Source of the DNA: Heterodera schachtii
Taxonomy: Eukaryota > Nematoda > Chromadorea > Rhabditida > Heteroderidae
NCBI GenBank assembly: GCA_023374025.1
Contig: SIJG01000041.1
Coordinates: 395,001 to 459,000 of the forward strand
DNA: 64,000 nt
Reading direction: 5' to 3'
How positions within the stretch are numbered: position 1 is the stretch's first letter; the number at the start of each line of letters is the position of its first letter. The translations under genes and the position numbers were made by a program. This document shows positions 35,546-48,227 of this stretch, piece after piece. The notes under the pieces were generated by a model. That model searched no databases. It was given only the letters and a program-made list of their open reading frames with translations, and was not told the DNA's origin.

Positions 35546-38500
35546 ATGTTGTGGCTAATCGCGAGAAGGACAATCGTTGCGGTGGTCTCTGATGAAAACC
35601 TCTGTTTTTATTTGGCTGATGTGAGTAACAAAGTTCAATTATGTCGCGATTTACCAAATACACAAAAAAAAAATTACGCTATATAATTTAAACGATCCAT
35701 CTGTTTTGTTCCCATAAAAGGACGGAACAGAAATTTTGATAACGCAATGTTTTAAGACCAAACTTCTTGCTTGTTCTTACCAAAGAGACGAAGAAAATTC
35801 ACGCGAACAAAATTTTTTTGTGAAGGCATTTTGGAAGCCGGATTCGAGTTCAATTTGTGTGATGGTTTGTTAACAGACTCAATTACATTTTTATAATATT
35901 AATTTAATTAAGTCCAAAGATTGCCTCAACATTTTTTCCGTGGATATAATTTCAAATTGTCCGACTTTTATTTTGCATGATCCTCCGATGGCTAATTCTT
36001 CCTTCTCCAGGGAATCCTCCGAATTTTATTTGTCACAAAAAAGACCAAAAATGAATGTCAGTCTTTCGGTGGTTGCCCATTTAGAGGCGGAGCCAACGTG
36101 GTAATATTTTTGCGAATATTATTTGCTTAGAAATGTCATTTCAACTCATTTGACTGTGCTTTTCAGCATTCTTTCCTTCAAAGATGAGTTTATCGTTTGT
36201 CTGATGGATGGTTGGCTGCACAGAATGAGTTGGACTGGCGTTGTTCTTCCGAATCTTTCATTTAACGTTCGTTCCGTTTGTGCGACATCCAATCACTTGT
36301 CCAAAAGTAAGTCGAAAAACAAAAACAACCGCAATTATTGCAACATTTTAGCTTTTAGAAAGTGACCGCCTCTTCGGCTCCAATTCCCTTTTTGTTTTGG
36401 ACATTGCGCCGTTTCTTGGCGGTATTTGCGTTGTGCTCAATGACGGGCGTGGTGCCCTTTTCAACAGTCCGTCCCCAAATTTCCAACCCGACTCAATCAG
36501 CGCACTGTGGGCGGCGGAGATAAAGGATGCGTGTTGTTGTGCTACCAATTTCAAATATCGTCTCATTTATTTTGGCACTAAAAGGTGAGATTCTTTCACC
36601 GAAACTGAATTAAACGGTGTTCCAGTGGCGACGTTGTGTTGTATTCAAGAGATGACATTAATAAAACTCTTGTCCAACTTTCTGTGATTCGTCTCACTTT
36701 GAAAAACGGCACTGAGTTTCTTGGACGACTCAGCAGTGTTCGACAAATTCGAAGTATCCGTCCCCATGGAAGTGCTTTCGCAGTTATTTGGGACGCTGTC
36801 GATGGTTGGGATTATTCGGCTGACAATCTGAAGCGCAATTCGTAATTCTAACTTTTTAGAAATTAGCATTCCTCAAAATGGAACAGAGTCGAACGGCGTT
36901 GAGGACAGTCGGTCTCTGACTCTGAACCCTTCCAATGAGACTCCGCCTGCTTTGGCCCTTTTCAGTCCGTTCGGTGCCCAATGGTGGTGCTCACTCGAAG
37001 ACAATTCCGGGAGTTTGAGGTTGGTAATCCGTACATTTGTACCCCTTTCTTTTTTCCTTAAGTTCATTCCATTATACAACTTTGGACTGGGCATTTGAAG
37101 GTTTCCAACTTTGGATGGGCACAACGGATGGCCTCCAGTTGATTAATATTCTCCAATCGGCGGAGGTTTCACTCTTTCCGTTCTCCGTAGTGTCTTTTCA
37201 TTGTGCCTTTGCTTCATCAGAATGCCCATTCTCGTCATGTTGTGATGTTCGGCTCCGATCGGCTTTACCTTTCGCCGTCAATTTCCGCTGATCAGATGAC
37301 CGCTTGCAACGCGCCGCATTTTATTTGGAAGGTTCTTCGACCACCGCACAATTACTTGTCCGCCAATGGGCCAATTACGGTTGCATTCCCAAAATGAAAA
37401 AAACATTCGTTGCATATTTATTAAGCTAATAGCGACGGATGTTAATTGCAACAGACTTCTCGCCATTGCTGCATCGCACGGATTTTGCATTTACAATTTT
37501 AAGTTCTCCAAATGGCGGATGTTTCGGAAAGAATCTCAGGTAGAACAGCCGTACCAATGGTGGAAAAGGGGCACATATGCCCGCCATCACCCCCCCCCCC
37601 CCCCTCTCCCAGTTAGTTTCGTCGGTTGGTGCCCCCCCCCCCTCCAAAATTTTTGAGTACAACAGTTACAAAAGGTCGACATCACAAAAGCTCATTTTAG
37701 GAACAATCTCTGCTGTTGAACGGCGGACTCGCAATTTACGAAAATTATATAATTTGTTCGGCCTCCAACAGCGAATTTCCGGACGGTGAAAAGGAGCGTA
37801 TTTACGTATTCCATGCCGAAAAACAATTGGATTTGGACGAAGCAAATTCCATTCCAAACAAATCGAATTTTGCAAATGGCCCTCAAGTAAATGGAGTACT
37901 AAACAGAAGTGAATCCGTACACCTTACTCCCGAAAATTTGAGTCGCTCTCATTTGCTCACTTTCGACGTGAATTCGCTGATCGCCATTTATTCTCTGTCG
38001 CTTTCCCTCGAAAATGATCAAAGCGCCGATTCGCTCTCTTTGGAATGTCTTGCCGAAATTCGTATTGCTGAATTCCTGCCCCATCCGAACTGTCTTGTCT
38101 CAATGGACCTCACGAGGCTCAATTTCTATTCGGGTTAAGTTTCCTCAATGCTGTTAGAACATCGTTTTGTATAGTAATAACAAAGTCTAATATTTATTTA
38201 TATTTTAATTCCATTGTGTTTCTCATCCTTCTTTAAACAAATGAATGCTTTTTTAGATGCTGTTCCCTTTTGTGATGATTTGGACTCACTTTTGGTGAAT
38301 ATTTCTGGGCATTTGCTGTTGCTGAGCCCAATGCAATCCCAACAACCCAACGAAGACGGACATTCCGGGAAAACGCAGGGGGAAAACAATGAAAACAGCG
38401 CGGAATTTCAAGTGAATTTTTCATTTCTCCCCTAATTGAAAACTGTGCCAAAAAGAGGTTAACAAAAAACTCAATTTTTCAAAGAATTTTTCTAGAGAAA

Positions 38501-41123
38501 AAAATATTTTCACGGCATTTGCCATACTATCAAATTAAAAACTTTTTTCAAAAATTTATTAAGACCAATCGGGTGTATTTACTTCTTGTCACACATTTAA
38601 TACTGCTTGTGTGTTCACCCACCCTTCACTAATTCATTTTTCATTCTCTCCCCTCTTTTAATAAATCTTTAAACACAAAAATTAATCCCTCTTATAATTG
38701 GTTTGCTTTGTTCAGCTTCATCCCCCAACATTAATCGCTTCTTTTGTGGAGCATTTTTGGGCCGCGTTGCCCTCCGATCAGCACAAAAACACTAAAAATG
38801 ATGGAAGAATTGCCTTTCTCGAAGACGCTTTATGGATTAATGCTGGTTGTAAAAATAGCAAGGCAATCCTTCATATTTTTTATTTTGCATTATTGACAAT
38901 TAATTTTCCGTGTTTTTAGGTTTGGCTTCCTTTGTCCACAGATCAAAACTTGTGCACATCGACAGACCCAGAACAAATCCGGAGGCTCAGTCGTCAAAGC
39001 TCTCGCTCGTTCATTTCCCGTCGCATTATGTTGCCAATTGACCTTGGCATTTATCCGCTTTGTATTACTAATAGTTTTGCCATGACTCGGTTTGATTTAA
39101 CTTTCAGGTGTTAACGATGATTATTTGGCGTGTGGTGCGAGTTGCGTTTCTTCTCTACCGAAATCCTCGTCCGCCAAATTGTCCGACAACATTTCCCTCG
39201 TCACTGATGACGGTTCTTCCTCGCTGAGTTCCTTCGTTGGAGTCGTCAAAAATGTTGACTTTTTGTCGCGACTTTCCGTCCACACTTTGGTCAGAGTCAG
39301 TGAGGTGTCTTTTCTCTTTCTCTCTGTTGCTTTCATTTACCATTTGTATTTCCCAGGTGTTTATCCACAAACTTCTCAAGCAACTTTTGAAACGCAACCT
39401 CGGCGCCTTTGCATTTGATTTGGCCACCGCGTGTCGGTCCCTGCCTTACTTCGGGCACATTCTCGAGCTGTTGCTGCACGACTTGTTGGACGAAGAAGCG
39501 ACTTCGTCAGAACCCATTCCGGGTAATGGAATGTTTTGGTCGGTTGTTTCGACATTTCTTCAGACCCTCTTCTCCCAACCGCCGTCGCATTTCTTCGCGA
39601 GTTCCCTGCCGAATACCTCCGCACCATTGTCTTTTGTGCTCGCAAAACAGAACCCGCTTTCTGGAGTCTGTTGTTCTCCGTGAGTCACCATCCTCGCCAA
39701 TTGTTCCAAATGTGTCTCAAAGAAGGCCAATTGGACACGGCCACCAGTTGTTTGATGATTTTGCACAGCATGGAAAATTTCAAGGAGAGCTCAAAGGTTT
39801 TACTTTAGCTCATGTTCAAAATGTCAGCATTTTTAGTTGTCATTCCGTTTGTTAGAAGAGGCGTTGACAAAGAGTAAATGGACCGTAGCCCAAGTAATAA
39901 ATTAAATTAAATTAATTCCTTTTTTTATAAAATTCGAGGACATCATCTGTTTCATGCACAAGATTTCCCATGCGGTTGATCAGGAAATTGGCGTCAGCAG
40001 TGAGGACTCTTTGTTGGAAGGAGGGGGCCAAAAAGATCACTGTATTTTTTGGTCGGACATTTTCAGTGCATTTGATTTTCAGTTTTCAGATTCTCGATCA
40101 AAAGTTGAGAAACTCATCGACGAGGCTTTCCGGGAGAAAATCCAAGTATTTCTGGACAATTGTAAGTTAACGTTTGCCGGAACATGCAAATTCCGATTCT
40201 TTTAGCACATTACGATTGGGAATTGGAACAGTCGAGTGGAGTCGCAAGTGAATTTATGTGAGTGATGTCTTACGATTTGTTTTCGGAAACTCTCATTTCC
40301 TTTCTTTGTTTTAGCACTGATCTGATCACTTTTCTGAACACCACTTTCGTTTCCTTCACCAACCTTCCGCCCGTTCTTGCCAGGCATGTCCGTATGCAGG
40401 TCGGAAACTCACCAGGCCCTTAACCAGCAGAAGGCGGGAAGGGGCAGGAGGAGCTTACCTCAAAATAAAAAAAATTGAGGAAAATATTAAATTTTTTTGA
40501 AAATTAATATCATTTTTCTTAAAAATATTCTCCGACGACATCGACAAAAAGTCTTCGGGTTCCTCCACCGAAATTCTTTTCTGATTAATGTGGCCTATAA
40601 ACGCACTTAAACCCTATTTCATATGTTTTTTAGACGTGCAAATTCCTTGCCGATCGCATGAGTTCGATGTTACTTTCGTCGGAGCATCGTTCGGTCAGTA
40701 TCGGTGCACTTGAACAGTTTTCGCTTGATGTGATGCAATGCGAACTTTTCACTGCCCAACGCCCCGTGCCCGGTTTTGAAGATAATGCTCTCGCCATTAC
40801 TTTCGCACATTTGCGTCAATTGTTGGACTTGGTGATGGGACCCGACTGGACAACTTTCTTTGCCGAAAGGGATGAAGGAAATTCACACCGCAAGGGCGGA
40901 AGCAGCGGCACCAAATACGCCCGAGTAAAGGCGTCGAGTGCCGCGGCACTTTTGGAAAAGTAAACTTCCGAATTGTTTTGTGTCCATATTTTAAAAAAAT
41001 TTCAGAGTAATTGAATTTGAAAAGAAAAACAGCGGCTTTTTTGCTATTGGTCGAGCTGACAGTCGCGACAAACAGAAACTATATGAGACGATTTTACGGA
41101 AATTGCGATCATTTACCGATTAA
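35546..41123 (+). CDS. RIC1: RIC1 (Rab6 GEF subunit) fused to the C-terminal part of Sec15/EXOC6
   Basis: Most of the gene is RIC1, the beta-propeller protein that with RGP1 activates Rab6 at the Golgi. Recognisable segments: [28 protein letters not shown]; the propeller blades ([34 protein letters not shown]); [124 protein letters not shown]. After about 40030 the RIC1 C-terminal half is missing and the same open frame continues into Sec15 sequence (separate entry), stop at 41123. At the 5' end, an upstream frame ([13 protein letters not shown]) also looks like RIC1 but is offset by one base from VAVVSDEN near 35570, so the true start may lie upstream with an indel. C-runs occur in an intron at 37590. 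Confidence 0.8.
40090..41123 (+). other. Sec15/EXOC6 C-terminal domain segment
   Basis: This part matches the C-terminal domain of exocyst subunit Sec15, the region that binds Rab11/Sec4-type GTPases: [138 protein letters not shown] and [17 protein letters not shown]. About 230 residues are present; the N-terminal 500 or so residues of a normal Sec15 are absent. No stop codon separates it from the RIC1 frame at 39954-40140. It is either a true chimera, a truncated copy after rearrangement, or an assembly join. Confidence 0.8.
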
Positions 41124-41921
41124 TTTTTAATGGTTTAAAAGTTTGTTATCTAAAAATTTTATAAAAAAATGAAAAATCGCAATCCCTCGGGATGGATTAG
41201 TATATTTTCGTCGGAGAATTTTATTTTTTGCTCAGTTCCTATTCCCTAACCCAAATTTGGGGTCACGAATATGGCACTTATTTTGGCGAATTGCGAGTCC
41301 GGAAAAGGTCTAGAATAATTGTACTTATGCCTTTTCACCTTTTTCGTTCCTATTTCACGTGCCGTTGTCTGATTAATGGGTTTTTCTCAAAGAGTATTTA
41401 TTAACAGTAAGTGCAATTGTCGTTTGGCCTTTGAATGTTTCCCTGATTGAAACAATTATAAACAATTCTCAAACTGGTTGCCTTTCATTGGCTCCGGTTA
41501 CTTTTGTTTTGTTTTTTCAACTTTTTGTTACCCGACCATTCACTTTCACCCGCGCATTCCCCCCCCCCCCCCTCCCTCGTCCCATTAACATTTTTACTTC
41601 CTTAAAAGCGTTTCTTGGCAAAAGAAGGGAATAGCAGCAGAAAGGAAAAGCAAAATGGTGGCCATTCATTGTTTGGTGTGCTGTTTTTGTTTTGTTTTGT
41701 TTTGTTTCATTGTGCGGAAGCGAAGACAAAGGGAGGGAAAGTGAAGAAACGGACGAATGAAATGAATGAATAAAAATGCGTTCCGTCCCTTTCTTTGCTG
41801 CTAATAATCGTCGCTTTTATTTGTTTCTTTGCCCGAAGCGAAAAGGGCGAAATTTTTAATGGGAAATGTTTTAAAATTCGCTGTGTTTAATTTAATTTTT
41901 ACTTGGCTTTTCCTTCGTCAG
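41124..41921. other. Intergenic, no gene seen
   Basis: 3' flank of the RIC1-Sec15 gene and promoter of the protease gene. A C-run is at 41560-41571. A relic near 41250-41300 (ggggtcacgaatatggcac) weakly resembles the foldback family. No coding signal. Confidence 0.55.
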
Positions 41922-44431
41922 ATGAAAAGTGTCCTCCGTCCCCTTTTGCCCCGTGCCTTTCCCTTCGCCCTTTGCTTTTCCCTTTTCAATTTGGCTTTTT
42001 CCATTATTTTGCCTTCGGGTGAGTGCCCAATCGAAAGGGAAAAGCGGCGCATTCCTTCCTTTTACCGTTCCCTTTGAGGCGCTCACCTGCAGAGTTTGAG
42101 CGCGACAGAAAGTGCCCAATTGGCCACGGCGTGCGGCCGTTCCACCGAAAGTTTTCCCTTCCGCGGGGGCCGAGCTCACCCGTGGGCCGTTTCCTTCATG
42201 ACCAAGGCCGAGTTGACCATAGTCACCCAATTGGACCACTAAACTTTGAAGTTCCATCTTTTAGGGCCGCAATAGACTCGGGGGCACAATTAGTGAGTTA
42301 AACATTGAATTTGCCGGGGGTTGGCCCTCGCACACAAAATGCCCCAAAAATGCCGGCACTTTGGGCATTTTCCAAAGTCACCGATTGATTTGCCATTCCT
42401 TTCTCCAAATTATCGCATTTCCATTTTCTTCGCTGTTTTCTGACCTTAGTTTCGCCTTGGCACATTTTGACCGCTGCCCACGCCTTTCTCCGCTTCGATA
42501 CGATTGCTTTCGGCAAATGTAAGTTAGTGAGTCGGCCCCTTTCAGTTTTATGCCATCTTTTCGCAGTGTTTACGGTTATCGCAACTTCGAGACGATTCGG
42601 CACGGATGGACCGTTGTTTATGGGGACGATTGCATTTGGCAGCAGCAGCACGACTATTTGTGTGCTCGGCCCAACCTGACGCAGAATCGGGTAACACAAA
42701 TCAGGAAGAGGGACCGGTGGAGGCAAATTGATCATTTGCGATTTGATGAGTGATTTGGGGAAGGGGGGGGGGGAATAGCCAGTCAATCAAAACAGCTTCC
42801 CCCCTCCCCCTGAGTTGGTTCACATAATCACGAGTGCTGCTTTTTCAGATCCGTGCCATTTTCGTCGACGACGGATTCGCCGACGGGGGTCCCTTTTCTT
42901 TTCCTTTGGTCCCAAATTCGCTGGTCCTTTTGCTTACGCTTTTTCATCCATTTTTCGGTTGCGTCAGTGGCCACGATTGGGCCATTGTTGAGCTCGAAGT
43001 GCCCATTGCCTTCTCCGACCGCGTCCTTCCCATTTGTTTGCCCACTTCTTCCGCCCTTCAGCAAATTTCGGACGGCGAAGTGCTGACAGTGACGAGTTGG
43101 GGACGGCGCGATGGTCAGCAGAGGGAAACGGCGACGGAGGGAGGGGGGGGGGGGAATTCCAAAAAAGAGAACAGTAGCAAAAGTGTGCAGAAAGGGGCCC
43201 ACCCCTCGTGGAGGGAGAAAATTTATACGAATTGAAAGTCGTTTCGTATAAAAAGGAAGCTCGTTGTTTTTTAAATGAGCTATTCAATTCTTTTCCATCA
43301 TTTTTATGAAAAACCTAAACCGATGACTGTTCGTTCATCTTCGTCCTTATGATCGCTTGTTAACTTTAGCCTTCCATAAGGGTGACCCTCTGATCCGTGA
43401 GATTCCGTTGCGGCATGACGCGGGATGCAAAGTGTGGCAAAAGATGGGTGGTGAGCATGGCATTGAGTGGTCAAATTTTGTTGTAGGGAAGGCCATGGTC
43501 GGACACAATGCCAACGAATGTGGAGGATTACCTTTGTGCGAAGGCATTAAATCCGAAGGATTATCATGCGGCCAGGACATGCCATGTGAGGGGAGAAAAT
43601 GCGATTTAAGTGACCGAAATGCTCAGGGGGACAGCGGGTCGGGCATGGAATGGAAACGGAGGCGCACCATTGGCATTGGCACGGCACCGCCGCGGCAAAA
43701 CGCCACCCGACAAAGGGCAAAAATTGAGCTGCAACTTCCCCCAGTTGCTCCTTTGTCTTCCGCCCCATTTTCGCGTTCCGCGTCTGATCAGCTGACCAAC
43801 GTCCATTTGGTGGGCAACGGATCAAAAGCCAACGGAAGTCTAACACAACGAATTGTTACGATGCCAATAACAGAAAAAAGAGTGCCGTTGAGGATGAAAC
43901 GCCGAAAATCGAAAAGTAATTCGGACGGATGGAAAAGCAATTATCAAAAAGTTGAAAAATTGTCCTTTTGTTAGACTTTTCCCATTGAAAATGCAATGAA
44001 TTATTGAAGTCTTTACAGTACAATTCTCGAAATGTGCTCCGAACGCCGCTGGTAATTCCCGAATTGGAACTGATGAAAAAGTGGCGAAACAGTCGAAGAA
44101 ATGACGAAAAGCCAAGCAGAGAATTACCAAGCCAAGGGGAAGATGAAGCAGTAAAATTATTGCTGCTGAATGATATTGGGCAAAGTGCGGAAGAGCGACG
44201 GGAAGAAGTGATCGGAAGAACGGACCGATCGGAAGTGATCACGGAACTGATCGGGGTCACCTCGTATGGGTCTCGTCAGTGCGGTTCTGACGAGGTATTA
44301 GTTTAGGAGAGAGAAAGTCGTTGATTATTCCCCTCATTTGTCAGTTGGCCCGATTCACTCGGATTGCGCATTATGTGAAGAAAGTGTGTGCTTTGGTCGG
44401 AGTTTGCTATCAATTGGCCGGCAATGAATGA
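41922..44431 (+). CDS. Trypsin-like serine protease, secreted, with a long insertion
   Basis: S1-family protease. A signal peptide (LLPRAFPFALCFSLFNLAFS) starts at 41922 directly after CGTCAG. The protease domain begins CGRSTESFPFRGGRAHPWAV. The His exon reads VSPWHILTAAHAFLRFDTIA (catalytic His), the Asp exon GHDWAIVELEVPIAFSDRVL with PICLP, the Ser exon GDSGSGMEW, and the C-terminal strand LIGVTSYGSRQCG then LARFTRIAHYVKKVCALVGV, stop at 44431. All three catalytic residues are present. The usual Cys42 and Cys58 are both missing (GRNRLGGTI and TAAHA), so that disulfide is absent. Between GDSG and LIGVTSYGS, where about 20 residues are normal, there are roughly 180 residues rich in Ser, Arg and Lys. 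The phase between the signal exon and exon 2, and one junction near 43915-44020, did not resolve, so the model is approximate. Confidence 0.85.
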
Positions 44432-45108
44432 GAAGGACGGAACGGCGGATGGCATTTGCATAAAAGGACAAAAACAAAACAAATGCCAATGGCCAAGTGA
44501 AAAAGTGATTTTGCCATTGCCTTTGGTGGCACTTCGTTTCCTTTCTCATTTTTCATATTACGTGTAACAATCGCTCATATTTTTGTTTAAATGATTGTTT
44601 TATGTTTTTATGCCATACCTTCGGACAAAAAAAAACTCATAAACAATGGAATTTTGGCATTTAAAAAAATGATTTTTAATTGTCTAATTTGGCAAACATT
44701 AAAAAACATCTCATTGGCAGCAGAAGGGATTGAGAAGAATATGTCGGGCAAATGCCCTTCCGAAGAATTGCTTTTTTGGGATATCCGACACAAATGATTT
44801 CTGCCGGTGGCCCCAATTAACCCGAATTGTCCCAATGTCTGAGAATGGTTCCATCGCGGGAGTCACTTGGTAATTGCGCATTCGTTGGTCCCCCAGCCAA
44901 CAGGTTATTTATTCACTTTCCCTTCTTTTGTTTTTCGCCTGCCCTCGCCTTCCGTCGCGCGACTCATCTCCAATCAATTTTATCAATTTTCTTTTCCAAT
45001 TTTCGCATTCTTTCGCCCCAGGGGTTATTCCCGGCAATTATTCACGCAAAACTCTCCGACCGAAGTTTCCCTTGCCAAAATATTTTTCGTCCGTTCCCTT
45101 TCCAGCCG
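44432..45108. other. Intergenic upstream of STAT
   Basis: The STAT frame stays open upstream to 44827, but the sequence there is low-complexity Phe/Pro/Ser and lacks STAT similarity. It is probably 5' UTR or intron, with TTTCCAG just before the ATG at 45109. No other gene. Confidence 0.55.
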
Positions 45109-46970
45109 ATGTTTCATAATCCGTCCTCCTCCGTCCATCAGCTTCATCCGCCCGCTTCTGTGGCCGATTATTTTGCCCACCAACCCATGGACATCGGTGG
45201 CGGTCCCCCGTCCGCCAGCGATTCGTTCGCTTTTTCCCATGCCAAAGTTTCGCCCGCTCCGTCCGCCCAAACGCCGCAAAGTCCGACTGTCTTTTCCCAT
45301 TGGCATTCCTTTCAATGGCTTATTCACCGCTTAGGCCCTGTCGCTTTTCAATTGCCTGCCGAATTTGTGCAACGGCACAATGTCACTGCCGAAGTGTACC
45401 AATCGTTCAAAGATGACGTCGACATTCTCTTTTCGGGACAAATTGGTGCCGGAGCACAGAACGAATTGGTCGCACGGATATTGGCCACCGGAGAACATTT
45501 GGCCATTGCGATGGAAGCGGAGAAGCAATATTTGGTAAAAGGACGAATTTAATGGGAGGGACAGACAAAAGAAAGACGCATAACCATAGATGAGCGAAGT
45601 GTTGTGCAACTGGGCAGTCCAACAACAGAAATTGTCGGTGGCAACTCATTGGTAACAATTCGAAAGGAATTGGAAATTTGGCAAAAAAAAGGGGGGGGGG
45701 AGAAGAAAGAAGGCATTCGGCCAATTTCAGGACTCAGCAGATGAACTACGCCCTGCTCAGCTCCATCGACCTTCAGTAGGGAGAGACTGATCCGCAGAGC
45801 AAAAGATCGGCATTAAATTAATTTAAGAAAAAAAAAAATATAAATATGCAACGAGTCATCTTAGCCGATTGAAAATGCCGCTTTGCTTTTGCTGTTCAGT
45901 TTCCCAATTTCAATAATTCGCCTTTTGGCCATTACTGTAAGGTTTGAATACTTTGGCGAACTGTTGGAGCAAACTCTCAGCGGACTCGGCTTTCTGATCA
46001 CAGAGTTTCCCAAATTTGGCTTCGAGCAGCAGCACCAACAAATTCGGCACTTGGCCCACTTGTTCCTTTTCTATTCAATTATCGTTTCGAAACAACCTCC
46101 GGCGGTGGTGGTGAAATGCGGCGAGGCGGAAAACCACCGGAGGAGCCGATTTTGGTTCAACACAGAGATACGGTAGGAGGGAAGGGGGAAAGAGTGGTGG
46201 TACGGTAGGAGAGAAAAAGGGAGGAAAGCCAATAATTAGCGCCTTAAACAAAAGACAATTTCAGTGTATTGGGCGGAAAAGCGTTTGGACTCGGAGCATC
46301 GGCAGAAAATGTGCAAGTTCAATGCCATTTGATCACCGACGAAACGGCCAAAAGACTTCGGAACAATGCCTATTACGAAGTGTACGGAAGGAAGGACGGA
46401 AATGGGCGACACTGAACGAATGTTTAGGAATGACCACGAAGAGTTTGTGGTGGACCCGGCAAATGCGCCGCTTAAAAACGTCGTGGAAATGGGCGGGGGA
46501 ATGGCAGCGATGGGCGACGGGGGCGAAACGATGGCAATGGTGGCCAAATTTGACGACATGGTGGGGGGAGGGGGGGGGGGGGGAGGGACGAAAATCAAAT
46601 GGCACTTTGGCAGAGAGTGTCGAAGAAAGAGCAGCTGAGGAGGGAATCGGTGGCACAGAAACGGTACCATTTGTGCTATACGGTGAAACTGAGGACGCAA
46701 AAACACCAAATTGAACTCGTCGGGAAGAAGGCAAGCGGACGAACGTTGCTTTTCCCAATTTCGTCATTGTCTCCTCATTTTGCATAGGTTTCCCTCCCAT
46801 TCGCTATTCTCGTCGGCCCAAAGGCGGACGTAGAGGCCAAACTGTTCATGGAACGGTCTTTTGCGGATTTCGTGCGAAGGCCGGACGGAGAGTTGCCGAA
46901 AGTGGTGAACGGATTTGAAATGGTCAACGCATTGGAGATGAAATTTCAGGTGAACAAAATGCAAATCGAG

Positions 46971-47060
<90 letters not shown>

Positions 47061-48227
47061 GAGTGCCATGGGAAGAGAGAGAGAGTGACATGGGCAAAAA
47101 GGGAGGGAAGAAATGATGCCGTGGGGAGAGGGAGAAAGGGAAAAGAGAAGTGGATAAGAGTTGTTGGCATCCCAAACGAACTGTCAGTTTAGGCATTGGT
47201 GGCGATCTCTCAAAAGTCAGACTCCGTCGCTTTGCAGCAGCCGCGCCCCTTTTCCGCGGTCTCTCGTCAGCATTTGCTCAACCGATTGAAACCAAACAGA
47301 AACGGACTCATTTCTGTGGACAGTTTTCTTAAGGCGAAATCCTAATCCTTTAAATTTCGTGACAAAAGACAGCCTAAATTTATTATTAAGAAAATGTTCA
47401 GATGCCTGCAGCGGAGGAATTTTGCATGGCAAAAAGCAAAACGAATAGCAAAGAGAACGGCGGCGGAGGGGGGGCCCAATCGCCGCCGGGAAGTGTGGCG
47501 AGTGGAGTTGGTGGGGGAACAACGGCGGAAGGCGAATGGAAATTGGTGAGTTTGGCATAATTATTGAGGGGGGGGGGGAATAAAAAATGGGAGTGAGGCA
47601 AAATGGGAAAAAGGGGGGGGGGGGGTCGAAGGGTCTTTCTGAAAGACTTTTGCAGGTGCCCTTCTACGAATGGTTCTTCAAATTGGCAGAAATGGTCAAC
47701 AAATACTTCGCTCAGATGTGGAATGACGGGTACTGCTTAATTTCAAGCTTCTGATCCAAACTGATAATGCCAAGATTAATTCTCGGATTTTGTGGCAAAG
47801 AAGAAGCGGAACAGTTGCTGTGCCAATGCAATCAGCCGACTTTGCTCATTCGCTTCTCGGACATTGAATATGCCAAAGTGAAAATCAGCGTGCGAGATCA
47901 ATACGGAAGTACGAACAAACAGAGAATCGATGCAAAATGAAAAGCCATTAAATGCAACACCAATTAACAGCAATTAGACACCATTGGTACGAACAATCGG
48001 AACTGCAGGGACGCAGTTTGGGCCAGGAACTCCTCCAGAACAGCAAATACCGCGACATCGCCAATATTTGGCCACAGACAAATTTGGAATTTGCCATTGG
48101 GACTCGCGAACGGAGTGTGTCCGTCTCCACAATTGCACAACGAAGGCCACGCCAACTGCAGCCATCGACCGTTTACTTCGACAATCAAAACGCGGGAATG
48201 GACGCGCATGGAGGCGCACGATACTGA
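45109..48227 (+). CDS. STAT transcription factor (STA-1/STA-2 like)
   Basis: Signal-dependent transcription factor with STAT architecture. N-terminal part: SHWHSFQWLIHRLGPVAFQL and MSEVLCNWAVQQQKLSVATHW (coiled-coil region). DNA-binding beta-barrel: SKQPPAVVVKCGE, RRSRFWFNTEIR, LGGKAFGLGASAENVQVQCH, LRNNAYYEVYGR. Linker: VSLPFAILVGPKADVEAKLF and VPFYEWFFKLAEMVNKYFAQ. SH2 domain: LLIRFSDIEYAKVKISVRDQ, with the phosphotyrosine-binding Arg in the FLLRFS-like strand. The C-terminus (TNLEFAIGTRERSVSVSTIA ... TVYFDNQNAG) includes a Tyr that could be the activation site. Stop at 48227. The start at 45109 (MFHNPSSSVHQLHPP) gives a Pro/Ser-rich head in place of the vertebrate N-domain, as in nematode STA-1. 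An intron carries a (GA)n tract. Which nematode paralogue it is cannot be decided. Confidence 0.88.
46971..47066. repeat. (GA)n microsatellite in a STAT intron
   Basis: About 95 bp of near-perfect GA dinucleotides, following ...NALEMKFQ and its donor. It generates artefactual Arg-Glu and Ser-Leu open frames on the two strands. Confidence 0.95.

Noticed and set aside
44827..45108. Upstream in-frame extension of STAT
   Set aside because: Low-complexity sequence without STAT similarity; an acceptor lies just before the Met at 45109.
46848..47196. Arg-Glu and Ser-Leu repeat frames
   Set aside because: Created by the (GA)n microsatellite in a STAT intron.
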